Below are positions 33,542-42,135 of a stretch of DNA of 50,416 nt, piece by piece. Where the stretch lies: assembly GCF_900102085.1 (NCBI RefSeq), contig NZ_FMVM01000030.1:1-50416 (forward strand). The letters run 5' to 3'. The DNA is from Paenibacillus polysaccharolyticus. Its GTDB lineage: Bacteria > Bacillota > Bacilli > Paenibacillales > Paenibacillaceae. Under the pieces are notes generated by a model, which saw only the letters and a list, made by a program, of their open reading frames with translations, was not told where the DNA came from and ran no database searches. The stretch's first letter is position 1, and every line of letters begins with the position of its first letter. The translations under genes were made by a program, and so were the position numbers.

Positions 33542-34342
33542 ATGGAAATTTCAACGATTATCGGACTAGTTTTGGGGTTAGTCTCCCTTGTACTCGGTAT
33601 GTTTTTGAAGGGTGCTCCGCTGATCAACCTCGTTAATAACCCGGCAGCATACGTTATTATCTTCGTTGGTACGGCAGGAACCATCTTTATGGCGTTTCCT
33701 ATGTCTGAAGTTAAGAAGATCCCGAAGTTATTCGGTATCCTTTTCAAGAAGCAAGAACTGATTGACCGCGTTTCTCTAATTGGCACATTTATGGACTGGG
33801 CTTCCACTACCCGTCGTGAAGGTTTGCTCGCTCTGGAATCAAAAGTAGAAGAGATTGATGATCAGTTCCTTCGCAGCGGTATGCGGATGATTATTGACGG
33901 TAACGACCAGGAATTCGTCAGTGATGTACTGATGGAAGATATTCATGCGACCGAAGAACGACATCGCGGGGGCGCACTGATCTTCGCTCAAGCGGGGATG
34001 TATGCACCAACCCTCGGGGTTCTAGGGGCCGTCGTAGGCCTGATTGCGGCACTCGCTGACCTCAGTGACATGGAGAAGCTCTCTCATGCGATTGCAGCGG
34101 CATTTATCGCAACCCTTCTGGGTATCTTCAGTGGTTACGTGTTATGGCACCCGATGTCCAACAAGCTGAAGCGGATGTCCAAGAAAGAGATGGAAATCAA
34201 GTTGATGATGGTTGAAGGACTCTTGTCTATTCAATCTGGCGTATCTACTATTGCCATCAACCAAAAGTTATCCGTATTCCTGACACCTTCCGAACGTAAA
34301 CAACTGGAAGAGAAGGAGGGATCATCAGGTGAAAAAGGGTAA
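33542..34342 (+). CDS. motA: flagellar motor stator protein MotA
   Basis: 266 residues. With MotB it forms the ion channel that turns the flagellum. Four membrane segments are visible (about 4-22, 32-50, 148-166, 180-200); the cytoplasmic loop carries the conserved R and E residues (RREGLLALE), and the PTLGVLGAVVGLI segment matches TM3. ATG at 33542 is preceded by GAGGTG at a short spacing, and ATG at 33539 is equally possible. Overlaps motB by 14 bases. Proton or sodium coupling cannot be decided here. Confidence 0.92.
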   Translation: MEISTIIGLVLGLVSLVLGMFLKGAPLINLVNNPAAYVIIFVGTAGTIFMAFPMSEVKKIPKLFGILFKKQELIDRVSLIGTFMDWASTTRREGLLALESKVEEIDDQFLRSGMRMIIDGNDQEFVSDVLMEDIHATEERHRGGALIFAQAGMYAPTLGVLGAVVGLIAALADLSDMEKLSHAIAAAFIATLLGIFSGYVLWHPMSNKLKRMSKKEMEIKLMMVEGLLSIQSGVSTIAINQKLSVFLTPSERKQLEEKEGSSGEKG

Positions 34343-35147
34343 AAAACACGAACCGCATGAGGAGCATATTGATGAAAGTTGGCTGCTTCCCTATTCCGAC
34401 TTAATGACCTTGTTGCTCGCCTTGTTCATCACCCTGTTCTCCATGAGTTCACTGGATGCTGCCAAATTCGAGCAAATGGCCTCAGCACTAAGTAGCGCGC
34501 TCAACGGAGGTTCCGGCGTTCTGGATCACACGTCAATGAATCCAACGGACTCCAGTACAGACCTAGGCAAAAACAAGGAAGTACCGGAGGTAATCACAAA
34601 GAAAACTCCTGCGCAGATTACGGATGCCCAGATGGCCCAAAAAGAACAGGAAGATCTGGAAAAACTCAAGAAGCGACTCGACAAGTATATTTCTCAGAAT
34701 GGACTATCAGACCAACTGAATACCAAACTCAACCAGTCTGAACTTAAGATCACCATCAGTGATAAAGCGTTGTTCTCCTCTGGGCGAGCAGATGTGAAGC
34801 CTGAATCACGTTCACTGGCCAAGGCGATCTCTAGCATGCTGCAAGAGTTCCCTGAGTATGAAGTTGTCGTATCCGGCCATACCGATAATATTCCCATTTC
34901 CAATAACCAATATAAGGATAACTGGGATTTGAGTGCAGATCGTGCTCTGAACTTTCTGAAAATTCTGTTGCTGAATCCGCAGCTTGATCCTTCCAAGTTC
35001 ACACCTAGTGGATACGGGGAGTATCATCCAATCGCCAGCAACGATACAAATATCGGAAGAGCACAGAATCGGCGTGTAGAAGTGTCCATTATCCGGAAGT
35101 ATCAAAGTAACAATGCGAATGTAAAATCCGTGAATGGCGGCAATTAG
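34329..35147 (+). CDS. motB: flagellar motor stator protein MotB
   Basis: 272 residues. One membrane helix near the N-terminus carries the ion-binding aspartate in LPYSDLMTLLLALF (D24). A linker with a plug region follows, then an OmpA-type peptidoglycan-binding domain (VSGHTDNIP, NWDLSADRA, NRRVEV). The start is GTG at 34329 with AGGAGGG about 8 bases upstream, inside the end of motA, so translation is coupled. No chemotaxis or other flagellar genes are in the window. Confidence 0.93.
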   Translation: MKKGKKHEPHEEHIDESWLLPYSDLMTLLLALFITLFSMSSLDAAKFEQMASALSSALNGGSGVLDHTSMNPTDSSTDLGKNKEVPEVITKKTPAQITDAQMAQKEQEDLEKLKKRLDKYISQNGLSDQLNTKLNQSELKITISDKALFSSGRADVKPESRSLAKAISSMLQEFPEYEVVVSGHTDNIPISNNQYKDNWDLSADRALNFLKILLLNPQLDPSKFTPSGYGEYHPIASNDTNIGRAQNRRVEVSIIRKYQSNNANVKSVNGGN

Positions 35148-35175
35148 CAGTCCTTCAGCACGGAATGAGTTTAAG

Positions 35176-35219
35176 ACCGTTCTCCTTGAAACTGATGGAG
35201 AGCGGTTTTCCTCTTTTTT
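35176..35219 (+). terminator. terminator after motB
   Basis: ACCGTTCTCC, loop, GGAGAGCGGT, then TTTTCCTCTTTTTT. Confidence 0.75.
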
Positions 35220-35258
35220 GAGGCGTCGAGTATATGGGTGTCCTTCTGTATTTAAACT

Positions 35259-35298
35259 AAAAAGCATTGTCTCCTCTTAAAGGAAACAATGCTTTTTC
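35259..35298 (-). terminator. terminator after the pseudouridine synthase gene
   Basis: AAAAAGCATTGT-TCC pairs with GGA-ACAATGCTTTTT; symmetrical, so it can act on both strands, and backs up the motB terminator. Confidence 0.7.
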
Positions 35299-35348
35299 AT
35301 TCGTGCTAATATTAAGGCGGCCTTCACCCGTTTCATATTCAGTAATCC

Positions 35349-36050
35349 TTATTCTAGTGAATAGTCCAGTAAGCTGCCCAGTTCTGCTTTTTCAGCAGAT
35401 GTAAGCTCCCGCCATGTTCCTGTTGCCTGCTCTCCAAGATGAATGTTCATGATACGAATCCGCTTCAGCTTGCGAACCTCATATCCGAATGCACTGCACA
35501 TCCGCCGGATTTGACGGTTCTTGCCTTCCGTCAAAATAATACGGAACACACGGTCTGTCATTCTAGTTACGGTGCAAGGCAGCGTCATTTCACCTAGGAT
35601 TTTAACACCGGTGCTCATTCCCCTGAGGAAGCTTGGTGTGATTGTCCGATCAACCGTTACAATATATTCCTTTTCATGACGACCTTCGGATCTCAAAATC
35701 CGATTCACGATGTCCCCATCATTCGTCATCAGAATTAAACCTTCCGAATCCTTGTCTAGACGTCCGATCGGGAAGATCCGTTCATGATGCCCAACAAAAT
35801 CAACGATATTCCCCTGAATATGCTGTTCAGTTGTACTTGTGATTCCCACGGGTTTGTTCAACGCAATGTACACATGCTTTTTCTTCTCACTAATCGGCTT
35901 CCCGTTGATTCGAACATCGTCGCCTTCTTCTGCTTGACTGCCGAGCTCCGCCTTAATGCCATTAATGGTCACCTGACCACTTTCAATTAATTTGTCGGCT
36001 GCTCGGCGGGAGCAGTAACCTGTCTCACTAATAAATTTATTAATACGCAA
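35349..36050 (-). CDS. rluF: ribosomal pseudouridine synthase, RluF/RsuA type
   Basis: 233 residues. An N-terminal S4 RNA-binding domain (MRINKFISETGYCSRRAADKL) precedes the catalytic domain with the active aspartate in GRLDKDSEGLI and the late motif GKNRQIRRMCSAFGYEV. By overall pattern it is closest to RluF, which modifies 23S rRNA, but RsuA or RluB relatives look similar. The start is TTG at 36050, giving the typical beginning of the family, with GAGGTGAG upstream. It follows the sensor kinase gene by 18 bases and is probably co-transcribed with it. Confidence 0.87.
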   Translation of the reverse strand: MRINKFISETGYCSRRAADKLIESGQVTINGIKAELGSQAEEGDDVRINGKPISEKKKHVYIALNKPVGITSTTEQHIQGNIVDFVGHHERIFPIGRLDKDSEGLILMTNDGDIVNRILRSEGRHEKEYIVTVDRTITPSFLRGMSTGVKILGEMTLPCTVTRMTDRVFRIILTEGKNRQIRRMCSAFGYEVRKLKRIRIMNIHLGEQATGTWRELTSAEKAELGSLLDYSLE

Positions 36051-36068
36051 AAGGTCATCTCACCTCAT

Positions 36069-38408
36069 CTAGTTCTCTTCATCTGGTTGTTGTTCTTCCG
36101 CTGATGGATCTGCCTCCTGTAACTGTGTCTGCACTTCAGAAGCCGGCAGTTCAATAATGACAGTGGTTCCCCTATTCATAGCACTCTTAATATCCATCAT
36201 GCCCTTATGGGATTGAATAATTCGCTGACTTACCATGAGGCCGAGTCCTGTGCCGGATTCTTTGTTCGTGAAGAACGGCTCACCAAGCTTTGCCATCATT
36301 TCTTCCGGGATGCCAATACCTTCATCCTTAATTTCAATCCTAACTCGGTTGGCCTGCTCGTTAACCTTCAGCTTGATATGGATGCTTCCTCCATTCGGCA
36401 TAGCTTCCATACCGTTTTTGAGGACATTGATGAATACTTGCTTTAACTGATTCTCTTCACAGTGTACCATAGCTGAATCCGATGATGCATGCAACACAAA
36501 CTCAACCCCGTGCAGATGTGCCTGACTATCCAGCAATGAGATAACATCCCCAAGAATGAAACGAATATCCCGCTCTTGAAAATGAACTGCTTGCGGCTTC
36601 GCCAGAATCAAAAACTCGCCTACGATCAGGTTGATTCGGTCAAGCTCAGATAACATCAGATCCAGATGGCGATGATTTAGCTTGTTGCTCTCCTGTTGAA
36701 GCTGTAGGAAACCGCGCAACGTTGTAAGTGGATTTCGAATCTCATGGGCTACTCCGGCGGCTAGCTGTCCAACAGTCGTTAGCTTCTCCGACCGTCTAAG
36801 CAGCTCTTCCATCCGATTACGGCTTGTAATATCCCTTGAGACACTGATGAGAGCTGTAATCTCACCAGCCTCGTCGCGTACAGGCGCCGTACTTACACTG
36901 ACTTCAACCCGGGTTCCGTCTTTTTTCATCCAAATCGTTTCATTAGACGTAATCGACATGCCTTCAATAAGCTGTGCATGCTGCTGCTTCATTTCTTCTT
37001 CCGCTTCAGGAGGAATAATCTTGAGCGAACGTCCTTCCACCTCACGGCTACGAAAACCATATAATTGTTCAAATGCACGGTTAACCCGTAGCACTTTTCC
37101 TTCAAGGTCTGTTATATGAATTGCATCAGCTGTCTGATTAATGATAGACTCCAGATGCTCCTTCACTGCCCGGTTCTCTTCATACATCTGCTTTAGACGA
37201 CTTGTATAGTGACCCAGATTTCGAATCATCGCATTAATCCGGTTGGCGAGCTGTCCCAGCTCATCCTTGCGTTTAATCTTCAGACGGAAATCAAAATGCC
37301 CATCCGCCACATCATTCACCTTTCCCAAGATCGATTGGATGGGACGTGTAATGTAACCAGCAAGCAAGTAACTGCCAAAGATCACAATCTCCAGCAAGAC
37401 CAGAGATATCGAAGCATGGCTGACCAGCTGTTCAGATACCATCGAGGATATTTGTTTGTAATCCATGACAATACTGATCACATATGAAGACTCATTCGGT
37501 GTGAAAATCGGAATAAAACTCTTCAAAACCTTCTGATCATGTGTTTCACTCACGAAAGACACATTCTGCCCTGTGCGAACAGCTCGCACCACAGCACGAT
37601 GGTCTTCATCTACCGAGCCATACTGATATGTACCAAAACGGATCGGTCTGTTATTCAGTTTGCTGAAGTTCGTATCTCTTCCATCATCGCTCATATCCGG
37701 GCTCGCAAACGTCAACGGATTAATGCCTGTAATCTCCAAAATGGAGGGATTGACTTCACGGATTTTATTTAAGATTTCATCCGGGCTAGAGATCTTCACA
37801 TAGTCATCTACTTCAGTATTATTATAGAAGGGGTTGATTATGTAATTTCTCTTTCCATCATGGTAATAACCCCAGATATCAATATCTGTAGGACTGGACG
37901 TCGAATACTCGAAACCATCTGACCAGAAATGATCAAGCTTCTGCCCCTCGGGAATCGTTACCTGATGCTTCTCAAATAACTGCTTAAACGCCTGATACCA
38001 GTACGTCATTGATTTCGTGGAGAGCCCTATCTCCCTTGGATCAGAGGACCTGTTAACCACAATGTCATCATCCGTCTGTTCCAGGAGTGAGATATGGGAT
38101 ACACCTACTTTTTTACTCAAACGAACCAGATCTTCATTGGTAATGTTCTTGATGTCTGGATCTAATTCCTCTGCTGCCATAATAGAAGCAAGCCACAGAT
38201 TGTTTCCAATCTGTCTTTTTACATAATCTGCACTGTACTGATTTTGTTCGACAGAAATTGCGATCTGTTTCGCTGTGAGTACCATCTTGTTCTCACTATC
38301 CTGCCTCAAATTCTCTTCTGTAGTATAATAACTCAGTGCGATATTTAATACCAAAATAACGAGCACCGAGCACGACATAATCATGGATAATTTCGTTTTA
38401 ATAGACAA
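36069..38408 (-). CDS. membrane sensor histidine kinase with HAMP and PAS domains (sporulation-kinase-like)
   Basis: 779 residues. Order: membrane helix (about 8-28), a large extracytoplasmic sensor region (30-330), second helix (332-352), HAMP (352-404), PAS (415-530), HisKA with phospho-acceptor H555 in HEIRNPLTTLRG, and an ATPase domain with N, G1 (DEGIGIP) and G2 (GTGLGL) boxes. The H-box is of the kind found in Bacillus KinA-KinE. No response regulator is adjacent, so it is an orphan; feeding Spo0F is a reasonable guess. TTG at 38408 with GAGGTGAAG upstream is the start. The sensed signal is unknown. Confidence 0.85.
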   Translation of the reverse strand: MSIKTKLSMIMSCSVLVILVLNIALSYYTTEENLRQDSENKMVLTAKQIAISVEQNQYSADYVKRQIGNNLWLASIMAAEELDPDIKNITNEDLVRLSKKVGVSHISLLEQTDDDIVVNRSSDPREIGLSTKSMTYWYQAFKQLFEKHQVTIPEGQKLDHFWSDGFEYSTSSPTDIDIWGYYHDGKRNYIINPFYNNTEVDDYVKISSPDEILNKIREVNPSILEITGINPLTFASPDMSDDGRDTNFSKLNNRPIRFGTYQYGSVDEDHRAVVRAVRTGQNVSFVSETHDQKVLKSFIPIFTPNESSYVISIVMDYKQISSMVSEQLVSHASISLVLLEIVIFGSYLLAGYITRPIQSILGKVNDVADGHFDFRLKIKRKDELGQLANRINAMIRNLGHYTSRLKQMYEENRAVKEHLESIINQTADAIHITDLEGKVLRVNRAFEQLYGFRSREVEGRSLKIIPPEAEEEMKQQHAQLIEGMSITSNETIWMKKDGTRVEVSVSTAPVRDEAGEITALISVSRDITSRNRMEELLRRSEKLTTVGQLAAGVAHEIRNPLTTLRGFLQLQQESNKLNHRHLDLMLSELDRINLIVGEFLILAKPQAVHFQERDIRFILGDVISLLDSQAHLHGVEFVLHASSDSAMVHCEENQLKQVFINVLKNGMEAMPNGGSIHIKLKVNEQANRVRIEIKDEGIGIPEEMMAKLGEPFFTNKESGTGLGLMVSQRIIQSHKGMMDIKSAMNRGTTVIIELPASEVQTQLQEADPSAEEQQPDEEN

Positions 38409-38466
38409 ATTCGTTCTTCACCTCTCGGCTTATGCCCTCTGGCGATATATGGCAAAACCTATACCC

Positions 38467-38495
38467 ATCATAACGCTTGTATGACTATTTGAAAA
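38467..38495 (-). promoter_or_regulatory. candidate promoter of the sensor kinase gene
   Basis: Minus strand TTTTCA (38490-38495), 17 bases, TATGAT (38467-38472). The -10 is good, the -35 is moderate. Confidence 0.4.
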
Positions 38496-38592
38496 GGATA
38501 ATCGCCCTTTGCCCGAAAGTTACCACTCTGGCTGAATAGATCGAATATTGTTGTTTGTTCACTTTTCATGAAATGCAATGAGATGTATCACT

Positions 38593-38678
38593 GGATTTGT
38601 TCACAAATCCACAGGGTTGTGGATAGTATGTTTATAACTATGTGATTAACTAATAGTTATCCACAAATCTGTGCACAG
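38593..38678. promoter_or_regulatory. cluster of DnaA-box-like sites and palindromes between kinase and tadA
   Basis: Perfect DnaA box TTATCCACA at 38657-38665 (plus). Near matches: TTGTTCACA at 38597-38605 (plus), CTATCCACA at 38618-38626 (minus), TTAATCACA at 38641-38649 (minus). The stretch also contains the palindromes GGATTTGT-TC-ACAAATCC (38593-38610), ATAACTAT...ATAGTTAT (38633-38660) and CTGTGCACAG (38669-38678). The sites lie in the intergenic space of two divergent genes. The remaining 331-base gap holds the kinase promoter and no gene. Confidence 0.55.
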
Positions 38679-38739
38679 CATGTTAACAAACCGAATGTTT
38701 GTTCGCTGAATAACTGTTAAAGAAGGGAGTTTTACGCCT

Positions 38740-39240
38740 ATGAAGGATGATTTTCCCCAGCCTGATCTCACAGTGCTGCCCGAGGAAGAGCTGCATGAAT
38801 ATTGGATGAGGCAGGCTATTGCAGAAGCCCAGAAAGCAGAGGCGCTTGGTGAGGTACCTATCGGAGCCATTATTGTGCGTAACAACGAGATTATCGGCCG
38901 CGGATATAATCTGCGGGAAACCACGCTCGATTCTACTGCCCATGCGGAGATGGTGGCCATTCGAGAGGCAAGCGAAGCCATTGGAGCTTGGCGCTTGCTA
39001 GACTGTTCACTGTACGTTACTCTCGAACCTTGTCCAATGTGCGCCGGTGCGATTGTGCAATCCAGGGTTCCGCGCGTAATCTTCGGTACTGCGGATCCCA
39101 AAGCAGGATGTGCAGGGACATTAATGAATTTACTTCAAGAACCGCGCTTCAACCATAGAACCGAGGTTATCCCTGATGTTCTGCAACCGGAGTGTTCTTC
39201 CATGCTGACGCAATTTTTTAGACGTTTACGTAAAAAATAA
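38740..39240 (+). CDS. tadA: tRNA-specific adenosine deaminase
   Basis: 166 residues. It converts A34 to inosine in tRNA-Arg(ACG). The zinc-dependent deaminase motifs HAEMVAI and EPCPMCAGAI are intact, and the C-terminal helix is present. ATG at 38740 follows AAGAAGGGAG. In B. subtilis tadA lies just upstream of scr-dnaX in the same direction; here it is over 34 kb away and reads in the opposite direction to dnaX, so this locus has been rearranged. Confidence 0.95.
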   Translation: MKDDFPQPDLTVLPEEELHEYWMRQAIAEAQKAEALGEVPIGAIIVRNNEIIGRGYNLRETTLDSTAHAEMVAIREASEAIGAWRLLDCSLYVTLEPCPMCAGAIVQSRVPRVIFGTADPKAGCAGTLMNLLQEPRFNHRTEVIPDVLQPECSSMLTQFFRRLRKK

Positions 39241-39289
39241 TATACTAACTTCATTGAAAAAAAATGTATAAGAAAGGATGTCTGTTGCA

Positions 39290-39862
39290 ATGGCACTAAC
39301 ACTATACGACACTGCTCATGGCATAAGTCTTCGTTTACTCGACATCAAAGATGCACAAGCCTATCTTGAACTGATTGAGCTTACCCGCATCCCTTATCAA
39401 GCAGTTGAACCAATTCGCGAAAATGATTTTTACACGCTTGAAGCTCAGACCCGGCGCATTGAGGATCGCGTGCGAGCTGCTGACGAGGGTACCGGTTATC
39501 AGTTCGGTATCTTCACGATTAAGGATGACCTCCTCATCGGGCAAGTCAGTCTGAACAATGTTGTGCTCGGCGTTGCTAATTATGCAGATATGGGTTACTT
39601 CATCCATCCGGACTATCAAGGCGGTGGACGAATGACTGCTGCGGTAAAGCTGGCTGTGGCCTATGGGTTTCGTGCTCTGAAGTTAAACCGGGTGCAGGCC
39701 GCTGTATTGCCATCAAACCAGGGTTCTAAGCGGGTACTGGAGAAGAACGGATTCCAGCCTGAGGGGATCGCTCGTAAATATTTGAAAATTAACGGGGTCT
39801 ATCAGGATCATCAAATCTACGCCGTGCTTGCCGAAGATTTGGGAGATGAATTACAGCGCTAA
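39290..39862 (+). CDS. GNAT family N-acetyltransferase (RimJ/RimL-like)
   Basis: 190 residues. The strand pattern and acetyl-CoA segment (GYFIHPDYQGGGRMTAAVKLAV) followed by VQAAVLPSNQGSKRVLEKNGFQ place it with the RimJ/RimL ribosomal-protein-type acetyltransferases, many of which have small-molecule or peptide substrates. ATG at 39290 is chosen since GAAAGG lies about 12 bases upstream; ATG at 39278 directly touches it. It follows tadA by about 50 bases and may be co-transcribed. Confidence 0.82.
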   Translation: MALTLYDTAHGISLRLLDIKDAQAYLELIELTRIPYQAVEPIRENDFYTLEAQTRRIEDRVRAADEGTGYQFGIFTIKDDLLIGQVSLNNVVLGVANYADMGYFIHPDYQGGGRMTAAVKLAVAYGFRALKLNRVQAAVLPSNQGSKRVLEKNGFQPEGIARKYLKINGVYQDHQIYAVLAEDLGDELQR

Positions 39863-39943
39863 GCCCATTGCCGCGCCCTCAGTGATTGTCTACATAATAA
39901 ACACCACATCATTCCTTGTGTACAGGAGCGAGCGGTATTTATA

Positions 39944-40014
39944 CAAATAAAACCCGCCTAGATACTAGCAGGAAAAGAGCGTTCTCTGCTTGAGTATCAG
40001 GCGGGTTTTATTTG
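39944..40014. terminator. strong bidirectional terminator
   Basis: CAAATAAAACCCGCCT-GATACT-GCAG pairs with CTGC-AGTATC-AGGCGGGTTTTATTTG, a stem of more than 20 pairs between convergent genes. T-rich on both sides. Confidence 0.85.
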
Positions 40015-40031
40015 TAGATCAGGTTTAGATC

Positions 40032-41126
40032 TTAATATCCGTAAGAGGAGTTCATCAATTGCTCGAACTCTTCCATCGTAATTACATCGTCACCCGTTGG
40101 GATGTTGATTTTGAATTCAGGCTTTTCGTTAATTTTAGTGTATGTGTTCGAACCAGTGAAGGCCAATTTCATTTCGTCTTTGGTATCTTCCGGTTTGATC
40201 AGCATGTCAGCGACCATTTTTTGATAAACTGGGAAGTCGTTTTTATCCAACGCAAAATCAATGTTGAATGTGTTGATTGTCAGAACGTTTTTCAATTTAT
40301 CCAGATCTTTAGTCATTTCAGCTTGATCTGCTTCAGAGATTTTCAAATCTTCTTTGGCTTTGTCAATATCTGCTTGGCTCAGTTGCAACATATCTCTGTA
40401 CTCTTCTTTAGAGACAATATCCATCACTTTAGGAAGTGCTTTGGTTACCAGTACAGTAACTGCTTCTTTCACATTGTCATTGTTTACAGAGAATTGTACA
40501 ACCTGCTTCGCGTCTACACCTTCAGGCAACTTTGCATCTTTGGTGTCGAGGTTTTTGAAGAACTTAGCTTCATCATACTCACCCAGTACCGCATCCATGA
40601 TTTCGTTGCTCAGCTTTTGTGTTTTGGCTGCGTCCAGTGCATCGGGGTTAAATTCTGTACCCTCTTGCTCCGCCAGCTTTTTCAAGTCGAATTCAATAAA
40701 TTTGCCCACCATATTTTCCGGAATCGGGAAGAATGGGATGTTTGGCACTTTTATATACAATTTCTCTTTGGTCATTACCATAGGAATGTTAAAAGTCATC
40801 CCCATATCGCCTTTAAGCTCGATGCCAACGGTCATCTCTGTCTGCATTGGCTCGCTTTGGTATACACCTGTGACATTCAGTTGTGCGTCCTTCAGCATGC
40901 TCATAAACTGGGTCATGCTTTGATCGGTCTGAGATGCATCACCAGGTTTATAGCTCAACTCATTAATTGTAAAGTTGGAACTCATTTCGTACGAAGTTAA
41001 TTTAGAAGCATTCGCTGCAGCCGTCTTCAATGCCTCTTTTGGTTCTTGCTTGCTACTACATGCTGTTAAAGCCAAAGATACGGTTAACAACAACGTAAGA
41101 AGAAGCGCCCCCATGCGTTTAGTCAT
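40032..41126 (-). CDS. putative lipoprotein (DUF6612-like)
   Basis: 364 residues. A lipoprotein signal peptide ends in the lipobox LTAC, so the mature protein is tethered by lipid at the cysteine near residue 23. The rest is a long soluble domain with repeated T/K/D-rich amphipathic stretches, resembling the LolA-like or DUF6612 lipoproteins common in Bacillales. The function is unknown. ATG at 41126 has GAGGAGAG upstream; in-frame extension to 41174 would bury the signal peptide. Monocistronic between terminators. Confidence 0.7.
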   Translation of the reverse strand: MTKRMGALLLTLLLTVSLALTACSSKQEPKEALKTAAANASKLTSYEMSSNFTINELSYKPGDASQTDQSMTQFMSMLKDAQLNVTGVYQSEPMQTEMTVGIELKGDMGMTFNIPMVMTKEKLYIKVPNIPFFPIPENMVGKFIEFDLKKLAEQEGTEFNPDALDAAKTQKLSNEIMDAVLGEYDEAKFFKNLDTKDAKLPEGVDAKQVVQFSVNNDNVKEAVTVLVTKALPKVMDIVSKEEYRDMLQLSQADIDKAKEDLKISEADQAEMTKDLDKLKNVLTINTFNIDFALDKNDFPVYQKMVADMLIKPEDTKDEMKLAFTGSNTYTKINEKPEFKINIPTGDDVITMEEFEQLMNSSYGY

Positions 41127-41306
41127 TTGTTTCTCTCCTCTCGTGATAACCCCAAAAAAATAATTCAATACCAATGATATACCATCTCGGCCGATACTGA
41201 AACCTAATTTGGGAAAATTGTGATTTTTCCTCTTGAAAATGGCTAGAAAGACCTATGTAAGGTACGGGATGATCTGACTGCTAGTCTTTCCATATGTATG
41301 AATACG

Positions 41307-41340
41307 CAAAAGCCCCCTGTTAGGTAACAAGGGACTTTCG
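41307..41340 (-). terminator. terminator of the small-protein operon
   Basis: Minus strand AAAGTCCCTTGTT, ACCT loop, AACAGGGGGCTTTT; the T tail is short. The rest of the 41127-41396 gap shows nothing else. Confidence 0.55.
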
Positions 41341-41396
41341 AAATGAAGTGATTTTTTATGTTTGGTACTTATCTTTTGCACGAGAACATTATAGGG

Positions 41397-41549
41397 TTAC
41401 CCCTCCGGATTTAGATGATCCACATGGTTCTGATTCTTCACTTTTTTAGAGCCAGACAATGGTTCCTGCATGGAAGAGCGCTTGGATGAATGACGTTGCT
41501 GATGGTTATCCCGAGCTTCGGGTACAGGAATTGCTTTTGGTTTACTCAT
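41397..41549 (-). CDS. sspP: small acid-soluble spore protein SspP-like
   Basis: 50 residues, hydrophilic, no membrane segment. The core EPLSGSKKVKNQNH is the conserved SASP P-family motif (B. subtilis SspP has a nearly identical stretch). Such minor SASPs are made in the forespore and packed in the spore core. ATG at 41549 follows AGGAGG at good spacing. It is the last gene of a three-gene minus-strand run that starts near 42115 with a SigG-like promoter, in keeping with forespore expression. Below usual gene-finder length cut-offs. Confidence 0.8.
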   Translation of the reverse strand: MSKPKAIPVPEARDNHQQRHSSKRSSMQEPLSGSKKVKNQNHVDHLNPEG

Positions 41550-41571
41550 ATAAGTGCCTCCTCATCATAGG

Positions 41572-41748
41572 TTAGGAATGAGATGGGTCTCTATCTTCCG
41601 TTTTATCATGATTTAATGCATCCTGATGGCGGCGATCATTGGAATCTTGCTGTATTTGCTGCGCATGATGGCTGTTAACACCAGTTTGTTCGAGATCTCC
41701 AACAACATTTTGCAGGTTTTTATCCACGCCCGATTTGGCTTTAGTCAT
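41572..41748 (-). CDS. very small hydrophilic protein, unknown
   Basis: 58 residues, rich in Q, H, D and N, with no cysteine and no membrane segment; the C-terminal half is a QDSNDRRHQDALNHDKT-type charged stretch. ATG at 41748 follows AAGGGG at a slightly long spacing. It ends 22 bases before sspP. It may be another minor spore protein, but I recognise no family. Small size and composition make it possible, though less likely, that it is not translated. Confidence 0.55.
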   Translation of the reverse strand: MTKAKSGVDKNLQNVVGDLEQTGVNSHHAQQIQQDSNDRRHQDALNHDKTEDRDPSHS

Positions 41749-41773
41749 TCCATTCGACCCCTTTTGGTTCGTG

Positions 41774-42115
41774 TTATGATTTCGTTATCGATTGCAGTGA
41801 CTGAGCACACTCGTGAATATGCCGAGTGTAATCATGCGCCAGTTCCTGAATCGGCTCTGTGCGCTCATCCGTTGTTCGCCCATCCCGTTCCACGTCAACT
41901 AGCTCTACACTGACCTCACGGGAATCAACATATTGGCATTTAAAATCAAAAGAGTACATTTCGTGACCTGCTGTTGCAATGTGTATCCGAATCGCCTGAT
42001 GATTTGCTTCGTCTGCCATAACCTGTGCCTGATCACCCACATTCAAGACCTCAGGCAAACGCTCCTGCCAAGCACCTACAAGTTCGTTCTGATCAATGTT
42101 TAGTTCGCGGTTCAT
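41774..42115 (-). CDS. hypothetical protein heading the small-protein operon
   Basis: 113 residues, acidic, soluble, with a beta-rich middle (VSVELVDVERDG) and a helical, histidine-containing end. No recognised domain. ATG at 42115 is chosen since GGAGG lies 8 bases upstream; GTG at 42130 is inside that site. The SigG-like promoter at 42136-42165 and the SspP-like gene downstream suggest forespore expression. Confidence 0.6.
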   Translation of the reverse strand: MNRELNIDQNELVGAWQERLPEVLNVGDQAQVMADEANHQAIRIHIATAGHEMYSFDFKCQYVDSREVSVELVDVERDGRTTDERTEPIQELAHDYTRHIHECAQSLQSITKS

Positions 42116-42135
42116 CTTTACCACCTCCACTTCTA

